Assembly (NCBI GenBank): GCA_019930625.1
Contig: CP082844.1
Span: 4,030,001-4,094,000, forward strand
From: Nocardia asteroides
GTDB lineage: Bacteria; Actinomycetota; Actinomycetes; Mycobacteriales; Mycobacteriaceae
DNA: 64,000 nt
Direction of reading: 5' to 3'
Each line of letters begins with the position of its first letter. Position 1 is the first letter of the stretch. Positions 1 through 10,571 of the stretch are shown piece after piece. A model generated the notes under the pieces. That model did no database searches. It had not been told where the DNA came from and saw only the letters and a list, made by a program, of their open reading frames with translations. The translations under genes and the position numbers were made by a program.

Positions 1-135
1 ACGCTCGCCGCCGGGCTCATGGCCTGAATCCCCCGAATTATGGTGTCTGACCATCGCGCACCATCACCCGGCATACTGTCTGCGATTGTTGTTGCGGTGG
101 GGACGTGAACGAGTAGCTCGGGATGGGAGAGCCAG
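1..135. other. Window edge and leader of the first operon
   Basis: No complete gene is visible. The first 27 bases can be read as eight sense codons and a TGA on the plus strand, so they may be the tail of a gene cut by the window edge, but this is too short to support. Bases 70-80 contain TACTGT, a possible -10 element for the two-component operon that follows. Confidence 0.3.
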
Positions 136-822
136 GTGACCTGGGTCGAAGGGAGCGAGAACGCACCGCGGCGGATCGGATTGGTCGAAGACCACGAGTC
201 GGTCGCGATCGGTCTCGCCGCGATGCTTGCGCCGCAGACCGATCTCGATCTGGTGCTGACCGCGGGCACCGTGCCGGAACTGCTCGCCGCCGTCGACGGC
301 GAGCCGAAGCTGGATCTGGTGGTGCTGGATCTGCGGCTGGCCGACGGGTCCTCGCCCGAGGACAACGTGCGCGCCCTGCGTGACCGCGGCATGGAGGTGC
401 TGGTCTTCACCGGCGCGGACAACGCCTTTCTCGTGCGCTCCGCCGCGCGCGCCGGGGTGCTGGGCGTGGTCCGCAAATCCGAGGACGTGCCGACCGTCGT
501 CGCCGCCGTGCGCCGCGCGGCCAGCGGCGAACAGGTGGTCACCACCGACTGGGCGGCCGCCATCGACGGCGACCCGCAACTGTCCGAGGTGGGCTTGAGC
601 CCGCGCCAGGAAGAAGTGCTCATGTTGTACGCGTCCGGCGAGAAGGCCTCCCGGGTCGCGCGGTTGACGGGTCTGTCCGAGCAGACGGTCAACGACTACC
701 TCGGCCGGATCCGGCAGAAGTACGCCGATGCCGGTCGTCCGGCGCCGACCAAGACCGACCTGTACAAGCGGGCGGTCGAGGACGGATGGCTGCCGGTTCC
801 CGAGCGGCACCCACGCGGATGA
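136..822 (+). CDS. LuxR/NarL-type response regulator
   Basis: This 228-residue protein has a receiver domain (about residues 12-130) and a C-terminal LuxR-type helix-turn-helix (about 155-215). The acidic pocket is E18/D19 and the likely phosphoacceptor is D65 in VVLDLRL. A conserved Lys follows in VRKSED. The HTH carries the family's LSPRQEEVL start. It should take phosphate from the kinase encoded next and bind DNA. The start is a GTG. Its TGA overlaps the next gene's ATG, so the two are translationally coupled. The target genes cannot be read from the sequence. Confidence 0.85.
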   Translation: MTWVEGSENAPRRIGLVEDHESVAIGLAAMLAPQTDLDLVLTAGTVPELLAAVDGEPKLDLVVLDLRLADGSSPEDNVRALRDRGMEVLVFTGADNAFLVRSAARAGVLGVVRKSEDVPTVVAAVRRAASGEQVVTTDWAAAIDGDPQLSEVGLSPRQEEVLMLYASGEKASRVARLTGLSEQTVNDYLGRIRQKYADAGRPAPTKTDLYKRAVEDGWLPVPERHPRG

Positions 823-2111
823 TCGCGTCCAGCATGCTGGGCACCCCGTCGCACTCGCGCTCCCTCCGGCTCTACCGACTCCACGCGAGGCGTTTGAGCC
901 ACGGAGTCGCCGCACTGTCCAGGGGGAAAGCCTCCGAGGGCGCCGCCGACCGCATCCTGCACAGGCTCGGGCTGGCCATCGGAATCGCCGGGGTGATCGC
1001 CGCGATCGTCGAACTGCCCGAGATCGCCGATCAGAGTCGCTTCGTGCCCGTCCGGTGGACGGTGGTCGAAGTGGTGCTGGCGTTCGGGCTGTTCCCGGTC
1101 CTCGCGGTCGTCTCGGTCAGCCTGAGCGCCCGAATGATCCAGCGGGTCGCCGGTGCGGCAGCGGTGAGTTTTCTCGGGGCCACGGCGGTGGTTCCATTCG
1201 TGTATGTGGTGCCCGAAGCCTTAGGATCGGCGTCGCTCTGGCTGTACCGGGTGCTGGCGCTGGGAGTCCTGGCGGCCGTGCTCGCTTGGCGTCCACCGCT
1301 CGCAGTGGCGTATCTGGTGGTGGGCTCGGCGTTCAGCGCGCTGGCGAATCTCGTCGTGCTCGAGGACACCACCGCCCTGGCGCTGCTCGGCTATTTCGCC
1401 AGGGCGGCCGGGCTGAGCGCGCTGTTCCTGTGGTGCGTGATCTATGCCAGGGCCGCGGCCGCCCGAGTGGATCGCGAGTCGGCCATCGAAAGCAGCCGGG
1501 CCGCGGCGGTCGCGGGCGCGGCCGCCCGCGAACGGGAACGCGCGCGCTTCGCCGCGCTGATCCACGACGCGGTGCTGTCCACCCTGCTGGACGCCTCCCG
1601 CGCAGGGACCGAATCGCCGGTCCTGCGCAGGCAGGCCGAACGGACCCTCGAACAACTCGATGAGTGCCGGGTCGGGAACAGCGAACTCGACCGGCTGGAC
1701 GCGCAATCCGCGATCGGGTTCCTCCGCGCCGCCGTGCACGAAGTGAATCCCGATACCCGGTTCACCGCGCGGCGCTGGGCCGGATTCGACGATCTGCGTC
1801 TACCGGTGGACGCCGCGAGCACGATCGCCGCCGCGCTCGCCGAGGCCGTACGAAACAGCCTGCGTCACGCCACTGTTCCCGGGCGTGCGGTCCGCCGCAC
1901 CGTCACGGTGACGATCAGCGCGGGCGGTATTCGAGTGGTGTTCCGTGACGACGGCGCGGGTTTCGACCTGAGTGAGGTGCCTGTCGATCGGCTCGGTATC
2001 TCGGTGAGCATCCTGGGCCGCATGCGTCAGCTGCCGGGCGGCGCCGGGTTCGTGGAATCCGAGCCGGGCGAGGGTACGACCGTGACGCTGGTGTGGGGCG
2101 GAAATGGCTGA
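819..2111 (+). CDS. Membrane sensor histidine kinase, NarL-type
   Basis: This protein of about 430 residues has a hydrophobic N-terminal half with several membrane segments, a short linker helix, and a dimerisation helix with FAALIHDAV, whose H249 is the likely phosphorylated His. A HATPase domain follows, with the N-box EAVRNSLRHA (N346), the G1 motif DDGAGFD and a final GEGTTVTL G2 box. The ATG at 819 is chosen because it overlaps the TGA of the regulator gene; an in-frame ATG at 786 would overlap far more. No recognised periplasmic sensor domain is present, so the signal is probably membrane-associated. Confidence 0.82.
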   Translation: MIASSMLGTPSHSRSLRLYRLHARRLSHGVAALSRGKASEGAADRILHRLGLAIGIAGVIAAIVELPEIADQSRFVPVRWTVVEVVLAFGLFPVLAVVSVSLSARMIQRVAGAAAVSFLGATAVVPFVYVVPEALGSASLWLYRVLALGVLAAVLAWRPPLAVAYLVVGSAFSALANLVVLEDTTALALLGYFARAAGLSALFLWCVIYARAAAARVDRESAIESSRAAAVAGAAARERERARFAALIHDAVLSTLLDASRAGTESPVLRRQAERTLEQLDECRVGNSELDRLDAQSAIGFLRAAVHEVNPDTRFTARRWAGFDDLRLPVDAASTIAAALAEAVRNSLRHATVPGRAVRRTVTVTISAGGIRVVFRDDGAGFDLSEVPVDRLGISVSILGRMRQLPGGAGFVESEPGEGTTVTLVWGGNG

Positions 2112-3123
2112 GCGGGAAACCGAAGTTGGACTGCGCGATCTGCTCGGCCTCCGTGGCCGGGCGGCGTGGCTGTACCTGGTCATTCTCGAAGTGACCATAG
2201 TGCTGTGCATGGTCCAGAACTTCTCCGAATCGCTGGTGGCCGCCGTGGCCGCCGCCCTGGTCGTCCTGGCGTTGGCCGGTGTCGTGGTGCTGCTGGCGCC
2301 GACTGATCCGCTGCCTTGGCCCGCGACCGTGTTCGTCTCCGCCTCCGGGCCGCTGGCCGCGGCCCTCACCTCGGTCGATGTCGAGCACGCCTGGTCGAAG
2401 CAGGTGTGGACGGCGTTCGCCGCCTCGTATGTGCTCGCCGTGCTGGTGTTGCGCGGACGTCTGGCCGCGGCCTGGCTCGGGGTCGTCGGCATCGGCGCGG
2501 TGATCGCTGTGGTCGGTGTGGCGGCCGGTCTGCGGGTGGGCGTCGTCGTAGGGTCGATTGTGCCGGTCGCCACGGTTGCCGGGGTTTCCCTGTTCGCGGC
2601 GATAATGCGCCCCACCCAGCGTTCGCTGCGGCTGCTGCGTGAGGAGGCGGCCATGCGCGCCGCCGCCGAGGCCGCGATGGCGGCGGAGAACGGGGAACGC
2701 ACCCGTCAGCTGGCTCGGCTGGACGCGGTGGCGCGCCCGATCCTGGAACGCATCGCCGACGGCGACGACCTCACCGCCGCCGAGCGCGAACAGTGCAGGC
2801 TCCTGGAAGCCGAACTACGTGACGGCCTCCGCGCCCCGCAACTGGCCACCGACCAGCTCAGCAGCGCCGCCCGCGGAGCTCGCTCCCGCGGCGTCGAGGT
2901 GATCCTGCTCGACGACGGCGGTTTCACCGGGGTCCCGCACCGGGTGCGCCAGCAGGTGATCGACGCCGCCACGGGAGAGCTCGACGCCGCGAACGAGGGT
3001 TCGGTCACCGTCCGCATCCTCCCGACCGGCCGCCGCATCCTGGCCACCGTCCTGGCCACGGCGACGGACCGGGACCGCCGCACCGAAATCGACGCCACCG
3101 GCGCGATCACCGTCTCCACGTGA
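2104..3123 (+). CDS. Polytopic membrane protein with degenerate kinase-like tail
   Basis: This 339-residue protein overlaps the kinase gene by 8 bases and is the third member of the operon. About six hydrophobic segments fill residues 10-185. A charged, Ala/Glu-rich helix follows (about 180-230), then an alpha/beta region to the end. The arrangement of membrane block, helical linker and C-terminal alpha/beta domain mirrors the kinase before it. I see no H-box His, no N-box and no glycine-rich G motifs, so it is probably not catalytic. It may be a pseudokinase partner or co-sensor. The function is unknown. Confidence 0.7.
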   Translation: MAERETEVGLRDLLGLRGRAAWLYLVILEVTIVLCMVQNFSESLVAAVAAALVVLALAGVVVLLAPTDPLPWPATVFVSASGPLAAALTSVDVEHAWSKQVWTAFAASYVLAVLVLRGRLAAAWLGVVGIGAVIAVVGVAAGLRVGVVVGSIVPVATVAGVSLFAAIMRPTQRSLRLLREEAAMRAAAEAAMAAENGERTRQLARLDAVARPILERIADGDDLTAAEREQCRLLEAELRDGLRAPQLATDQLSSAARGARSRGVEVILLDDGGFTGVPHRVRQQVIDAATGELDAANEGSVTVRILPTGRRILATVLATATDRDRRTEIDATGAITVST

Positions 3124-3535
3124 CGTCCTCGGAGGTCGCGACGCCATCCGAATCGCGTGCCGACCACCACCCGACCGCATCGGCCCAGCTCCCGGTTTGG
3201 AGCGCAGCGAGATCGAGCGTTGTCTCGTTCGCGGCCTGGTTCGTCTTCGAGTGGCCGCCGCGTAGGTGGGGAAGGAGTCGCCGGTCACCGAGAACGGCGA
3301 ACCCGAGGTCTGACGATCACCGGCTCACGCATCCGCATCGGCCCAGCTCCCGGTTTGGAGCGCAGCGAGATCGAGCGTTGTCTCGTTCGCGGCCCGGCTC
3401 GCGTCCGAGTGGCCGCCGCGTAGGCGACGAAGGAGCAAGCGGCGGTCGCTCGGACGCGAGCCACCAAGGGGCCGGGAACACGCCGCGCCCGCGCGGCCGA
3501 GAACACTGTCGGTGGCTCGTGGCATTGTTGCCCTC
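3124..3535. other. Gene-free spacer holding two direct repeats
   Basis: This 412-base spacer lies between the two-component operon and the glycosylase gene. No reading frame looks like a protein. Its main content is a pair of direct repeats, listed separately. Probable transcription signals for the next gene cannot be singled out. Confidence 0.6.
3177..3434. repeat. Two direct repeat copies of about 100 bp
   Basis: Copy 1 starts at 3177 and copy 2 at 3335, 158 bases apart. The first 60 bases of each copy are identical, starting GCATCGGCCCAGCTCCCGG. The next 40 bases are diverged but alignable, with a shared GAGTGGCCGCCGCGTAGG block near the end. No open frame is conserved between the copies. 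It looks like a dispersed non-coding repeat family, but this window cannot show whether it occurs elsewhere in the genome. Confidence 0.8.
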
Positions 3536-4735
3536 ATGCGGAAGATGGGCGCGGCGGCGGCGCGGCGAACGGCGTTGGCGGCGCAGGGTTTCGGGGCGCG
3601 TAGGCCCGGTCGGGTCACCCGGCGAACGGTGCTCGGGGTGCTGGAGCGGACCCAGTTGCTGCAACTGGATTCGGTGTCCGCGGTGGTGCGGGCGCATTAC
3701 GCGCCGGTGTTCAGCCGGATCGGGCCCTACGATCGTGCTCTGCTCGATCAGGCCGCGTGGAGCAATGGCGCGCGGCGGCCGCGTGCGCTCGTCGAGTACT
3801 GGGCACACGAGGCCGCCCTCATCCCGGTCGAGGACTGGCCGCTGCTGCGCTGGCGGATGCGGCAGTACGAGCACGGGCGCTGGTCCGGTATGCGCAAGGT
3901 GGTCGAGCGCAATCCCACTCTCGGCAAGGACATCTTGGATGTGATCACCGAAGTGGGCGCGGCCACGGCCGGGGAGGTCGAGCGCCACTTGGAGCTGGAC
4001 AAGCCGCGGCCGAAGGGATCCTGGTGGAATCTCAGCGATACGAAGATGATCTGCGAGCAGCTGTTCGCGGCTGGTGCGTTGTCTGTGGCCACCCGGGTCG
4101 GATTCACCAGGCACTACGACCTGGCCGAGCGGGTGCTGCCGCCGGAGGTGCTGGCGCGCGAGGTCTCCGAGCCGGACGCCGTCCGCGAACTGGTGCTTCG
4201 CGCGGCCACCGCCCACGGCATCGGCACCGAAGCGGACCTGCGTGACTACTACCGTCTCCAGCGCACCCAGACCGAACCGGCCATCGCCGAGCTGGTGGAC
4301 GCGGGCGAGTTGATCTCGGTGGAGGTGGCGGGCTGGGCGAAGTCGGCTTATCTGCGGGCGGGCGCGCCCACACCGCGTCGCATCGAAGGCGCCGCGCTGC
4401 TGTGCCCGTTCGACCCGCTCATCTTCTTCCGCGCACGCACCGAGCGTATTTTCGATTTCCACTACCGGATCGAGATCTACACCCCGGAGCACAAGCGGGT
4501 GCACGGCTATTACGTCTTCCCGTTCCTGCTCGACGGGGAGCTGGTCGGCCGTGTGGATCTGCGCGCCGAGCGCGCGAACGGCCGGTTGTGGGTGCCGGCC
4601 GCGTTCGCCGAGCCCGGGTACGACACCCCCGCCACCGCGCACGCCCTCGGTGGTGCGCTGCGCGAGCTGGCCGATTGGCTCGAACTGGACGAGGTCGCCA
4701 TCGGTGATCGCGGCAATCTCGCCGCGTTGCTGTAG
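3536..4735 (+). CDS. YcaQ/AlkX-type winged-helix DNA glycosylase
   Basis: This 399-residue protein belongs to the HTH_42 (winged helix) family that includes E. coli YcaQ and Streptomyces AlkZ, glycosylases that unhook DNA interstrand crosslinks and bulky N7 adducts. The family signature LLQLDSVSAVVRAHY is present near residues 41-55. Its Q43-L44-D45 matches the Q-phi-D catalytic motif of the YcaQ/AlkX branch rather than the Q-phi-Q motif of AlkZ. The ATG at 3536 matches the usual family N-terminus; a GTG at 3512 would add eight residues. It stands alone, with no toxin biosynthesis genes nearby, which fits housekeeping repair. Confidence 0.82.
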   Translation: MRKMGAAAARRTALAAQGFGARRPGRVTRRTVLGVLERTQLLQLDSVSAVVRAHYAPVFSRIGPYDRALLDQAAWSNGARRPRALVEYWAHEAALIPVEDWPLLRWRMRQYEHGRWSGMRKVVERNPTLGKDILDVITEVGAATAGEVERHLELDKPRPKGSWWNLSDTKMICEQLFAAGALSVATRVGFTRHYDLAERVLPPEVLAREVSEPDAVRELVLRAATAHGIGTEADLRDYYRLQRTQTEPAIAELVDAGELISVEVAGWAKSAYLRAGAPTPRRIEGAALLCPFDPLIFFRARTERIFDFHYRIEIYTPEHKRVHGYYVFPFLLDGELVGRVDLRAERANGRLWVPAAFAEPGYDTPATAHALGGALRELADWLELDEVAIGDRGNLAALL

Positions 4736-4745
4736 CGCTACTGAG

Positions 4746-5188
4746 TCAGATGTCGCGTTTGGGCCCGTACCCGCGCATCTGGTCGCGCAGCGCTCCGTGG
4801 ACGGCGCTCGACAGCCATGAGTTGAGGGACTGACCGCTCTGTGCGGCAGCCTCTTCCGCGCGTGCCTTCATCTGCTCTACCAGCCGCAGCGTGACCCTGC
4901 TGATGTCTCCGGTCATCTCCTCGAAGGTGGGTGGCTCGTCGCCCTCCGTGCTCTTGCGCACATCGATGGAAGCCTCCGTGCCGTCCACCGACACGTGCAC
5001 CGCGCGGTCGCCGAGTGCCGCACTGACCTCGGCGGCGAGGTCCGACAGGGCCGTGAGCAGGACCATGCGGGCGGACGCCTCCGTCGCCGCTGCCAGGGCA
5101 GCCGCCGTGGCCTGGGTCTTCTCGTCGCCCAGCGCCGCGGCGGCGATCAGGTTCTCGCGCAGCTGGCTGGTGTACTTGTTCAAGTCCA

Positions 5189-5189
<1 letters not shown>
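4746..5189 (-). CDS. Ribbon-helix-helix regulator (HicB/Arc-like)
   Basis: This 147-residue protein has a mainly helical, Ala-rich N-terminus (1-60), a short beta-rich segment (60-85) and a C-terminal ribbon-helix-helix at about 96-134 (ISRVTLRLVEQM ... SLNSWLSSAVHGAL). Relatives are usually annotated as HicB-family antitoxin-like proteins in actinobacteria. No HicA-like toxin gene is adjacent, so a toxin-antitoxin role is unsupported here. Three palindromic 8-mers begin at its own start codon, which suggests negative autoregulation. Confidence 0.72.
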
Positions 5190-8249
<3,060 letters not shown>

Positions 8250-8263
8250 CCTCCGGAACGACG

Positions 8264-8296
8264 AAAGCGCCGGACAGCTCAACTGTCCGGCGCTTT
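8264..8296. terminator. Bidirectional terminator between rnj and lipoprotein gene
   Basis: A perfect 14-bp stem (AAAGCGCCGGACAG and its complement) with a five-base loop sits between two convergent genes. A-runs and T-runs flank both sides, so it can end transcription in both directions. Confidence 0.85.
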
Positions 8297-8310
8297 TCAC
8301 GCGGGCGCGG

Positions 8311-8868
8311 TCACTCCTGGCAGGCCGCGGACTCGATCTTCGCGCTCTTGACGATGTTGCAGGCGAAGGTGTGGTCGACCTTCCACTGGCCGCCCTCGGA
8401 GACGAACTGGATGAACGCGTCATCCACCGGGGTGCCGTCGATGGTGACCTTGGCGTCGGCCTTGAGCTTGCCGTCCTTCGGGTCGCCTACGTTGGTGACC
8501 TCGACGGCGACCTTCTGCTTCTTCGCGGCGTCGACGAGGTTGGCGACGAGGTAGGGATCCTGCTCGGCGGCCTGGATCCAGCTGATCTTCTCCTCGTTGG
8601 GCACGTTCGGGTCGAAAGCCTTCTGCAACCGCTCGTTCAGCTGCTGCACGGAGGGCTTGGCCAGTGCGGGCGAGGACGGGGTGGTCGGTGCGGAACCGGC
8701 CTCCTTGTCACCCTTGTCAGAGCCGCCCTCCAACTCACCAGCGGCGTGGGTGGGATTGGCGCTGGTGCTCTGGGACGAGGAGTCGTCGCCCGAGGCGCAG
8801 GCGCTCAGCGAGCAGGCCACTGCGGTGAGGACGACGGCCACGGTGGTCCGGAAAGTGCGGTGCTTCAC
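8311..8868 (-). CDS. MTB12-family lipoprotein
   Basis: This 185-residue secreted lipoprotein starts at a GTG preceded by AAGGAA. Its signal peptide ends in the lipobox LSAC, so the mature N-terminus is a lipid-modified Cys. A Ser/Asn/Gly-rich linker (about 25-75) follows. The rest matches the MTB12 low-molecular-weight antigen domain, with conserved DPNVP near the start and two cysteines (TFACN ... SAACQE) near the end that may form a disulfide. It should be anchored on the outer face of the cytoplasmic membrane. The function of the family is not known. Confidence 0.82.
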   Translation of the reverse strand: MKHRTFRTTVAVVLTAVACSLSACASGDDSSSQSTSANPTHAAGELEGGSDKGDKEAGSAPTTPSSPALAKPSVQQLNERLQKAFDPNVPNEEKISWIQAAEQDPYLVANLVDAAKKQKVAVEVTNVGDPKDGKLKADAKVTIDGTPVDDAFIQFVSEGGQWKVDHTFACNIVKSAKIESAACQE

Positions 8869-8897
8869 GATGTTTCCTTCGTCTGTAATTCCGGGCA

Positions 8898-9278
8898 TCA
8901 GCCGTGGTTGGACGTGCAGTTCCAGTGCACGATGTAGGCGTCGGAATCGTTGCGCCGCAGCGCTTGGCTCTGCGCGGCGCGCCGCGACGACGCGTACCCC
9001 CAGCTCCAGGTGCCGGTGCCACTGGAGTACGCCACGGCGCCGCAGCCGTTGCGGAACCAGACCACCGACTGGCAGTCGGCGGCGCTGCAGGAGCTCACGG
9101 CGCGCTGCTGCGCGGCGGCCGAGGTCGGGTAGTCGTAGGAGTACCCGATCAGACCGGTGGAGGTGGACAGCGCGATCGCGCCGTAATTGTTGGTGTAGGC
9201 GTGCGCGGTGGGCGCGCTGACAGCCAGCGCGGAACCGACCGCCGCGAGCGCGGCTACACCGGTAGCAAACTTCTTCAC
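8898..9278 (-). CDS. Secreted DUF4189 protein
   Basis: This 126-residue exported protein has a Sec signal peptide ending at AHA (about residue 27), followed by a single DUF4189 domain. The domain has paired aromatic repeats (YGAIALS ... VAYSSGTGTW) and four cysteines (SSCSAADCQS, NGCG, WNCTS) that could form two disulfides. The GTG at 9278 is preferred because AAGGGG lies about 10 bases upstream; an ATG at 9302 has no such site. The family is common in Nocardia and mycobacteria, with no firm function. It lies 29 bases upstream of the lipoprotein gene, so the two may be cotranscribed. Confidence 0.78.
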   Translation of the reverse strand: MKKFATGVAALAAVGSALAVSAPTAHAYTNNYGAIALSTSTGLIGYSYDYPTSAAAQQRAVSSCSAADCQSVVWFRNGCGAVAYSSGTGTWSWGYASSRRAAQSQALRRNDSDAYIVHWNCTSNHG

Positions 9279-9707
9279 GGAGGATTTGCCCCTTCTTGTC
9301 ATGAGGTCCACGACCCGATGGACCGAGTGACAAGGTACAGAGCCCACCCTCATTGCGCTAGCCGGAGATTTCCCGGTGTGAGGAGTCCCGACCGCCGTGG
9401 TATGGATACGCGCCTGCCGGGGGCATCGGCGTAGAGCCCAGTGTGGTGCACGGTCACACCGCCCGCAACTCGGATACCGGACTTTCTCCGCTCGTGTGCG
9501 CGGTTGGTGTGCGCGGTGAAACTTGGTGTACGGCAACGTCATCGCACTCCAGGCGGGCGAAATCGCGGTGCGGCGCAACGGCGGCATCGAAAACGACGTC
9601 GCGCTGTCGTGAACGGTTCTCCGGGTGGCGTCGTGGTCGCGGTGGCCGCGGGCAGTCGCGTCATCCGGCAGTGCGGCCGGGTGGTCGGTATTTTCGGGGG
9701 TGTGACT
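9279..9707. other. Divergent intergenic region, no gene seen
   Basis: This 429-base region separates the secreted DUF4189 gene (minus) from the DinB-like gene (plus). I see no protein-like frame, strong hairpin or repeat. It must hold both promoters, but no confident -10/-35 pair stands out. Confidence 0.4.
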
Positions 9708-10325
9708 ATGGCACAGCGAGAACGCAGGGGACTCGTCGAGGCGATGGAGGCCGTGGGGCCGGACGCGCGGACGCTCTGCGGCGCGTGGACGGTGCGGGAT
9801 CTGGCCGCGCATGTGGTGGTTCGCGAACGGCGGCTCGATGCCGCGCCGGGCATCATGTTGAAGCCGTTCGCCGGGTATCTCGACCGGGTGCAGGCGAAGG
9901 CGGCGAGCAAGCCGTTTCCCGAGTTGCTGGACCAGATCCGCACCGGTCCGCCGTGGTGGTCGCCGTTGCGGCCGGTCGATGCGGTAGTCAACCTATCCGA
10001 GATGTTCGTCCACCACGAGGACGTGCGCCGCGCCGAACCGGGTTGGCAGCCGCGCGATCTGCCCGCCGCCGATGAGGATCGACTGTGGTCGATGCTGCGC
10101 AAGACGGCCAAGATGGCCTACCGCAAGGCGCCGGTCACGGTCGAGCTCGTGACGCCCGACGGCAGGCGCACGGTGGCGCGATCCGCCTCCGGCGACGTCG
10201 TCACGCTGACCGGCAAGCCCTCGGAACTGGTGCTGCATGCCTTCGGTCGGGATGAAGTCCGGTTGGAGACCACCGGATCGCCCGAAGCCGTACGGGCGGT
10301 GCTCGAGACAGACCGATCGGTCTGA
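9708..10325 (+). CDS. TIGR03085-type metal-binding protein (DinB/MDMPI-like)
   Basis: This 205-residue protein resembles the TIGR03085 branch of the mycothiol-dependent maleylpyruvate isomerase/DinB superfamily. The helical N-terminal domain has the family opening GAWTVRDLAAHVVVRE, whose His is a usual metal ligand, and a second His pair in MFVHHEDVRR. The ATG at 9708 has GGGGG six bases upstream; a GTG at 9702 overlaps that site. Members are thought to use mycothiol or divalent metal, but the substrate here is unknown. Confidence 0.7.
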   Translation: MAQRERRGLVEAMEAVGPDARTLCGAWTVRDLAAHVVVRERRLDAAPGIMLKPFAGYLDRVQAKAASKPFPELLDQIRTGPPWWSPLRPVDAVVNLSEMFVHHEDVRRAEPGWQPRDLPAADEDRLWSMLRKTAKMAYRKAPVTVELVTPDGRRTVARSASGDVVTLTGKPSELVLHAFGRDEVRLETTGSPEAVRAVLETDRSV

Positions 10326-10571
10326 TTTGTGCGACGTCGCGGGTTCGTCCGGATCCTCGGCCGTGAGTTCCCCGCCGGACCGGAGACGAGCCCGGGACTT
10401 CGGCCGTGGATCCGCCACGGAGCCGTGCTGTCCGCGACCGCTCATCCGGCGAACCGCCAGGGCTTTTCACGGTGCTGAACGTCCCCGCGACGGCGCCCGA
10501 GGCGCACGGAGGCGGAGGGCAACCAGTGTTGCGGATGGTCCGGATGGGGCGATTGCGGCTAGCCTGGGGCC

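Noticed and set aside
64..915. Long minus-strand frame opposite the response regulator
   Set aside because: Its composition is Arg/Gly/His-rich as expected for the antisense of a high-GC gene, and it has no motif or ribosome binding site.
3177..3434. CRISPR array
   Set aside because: Only two long repeats, with no regular short spacers and no cas genes.
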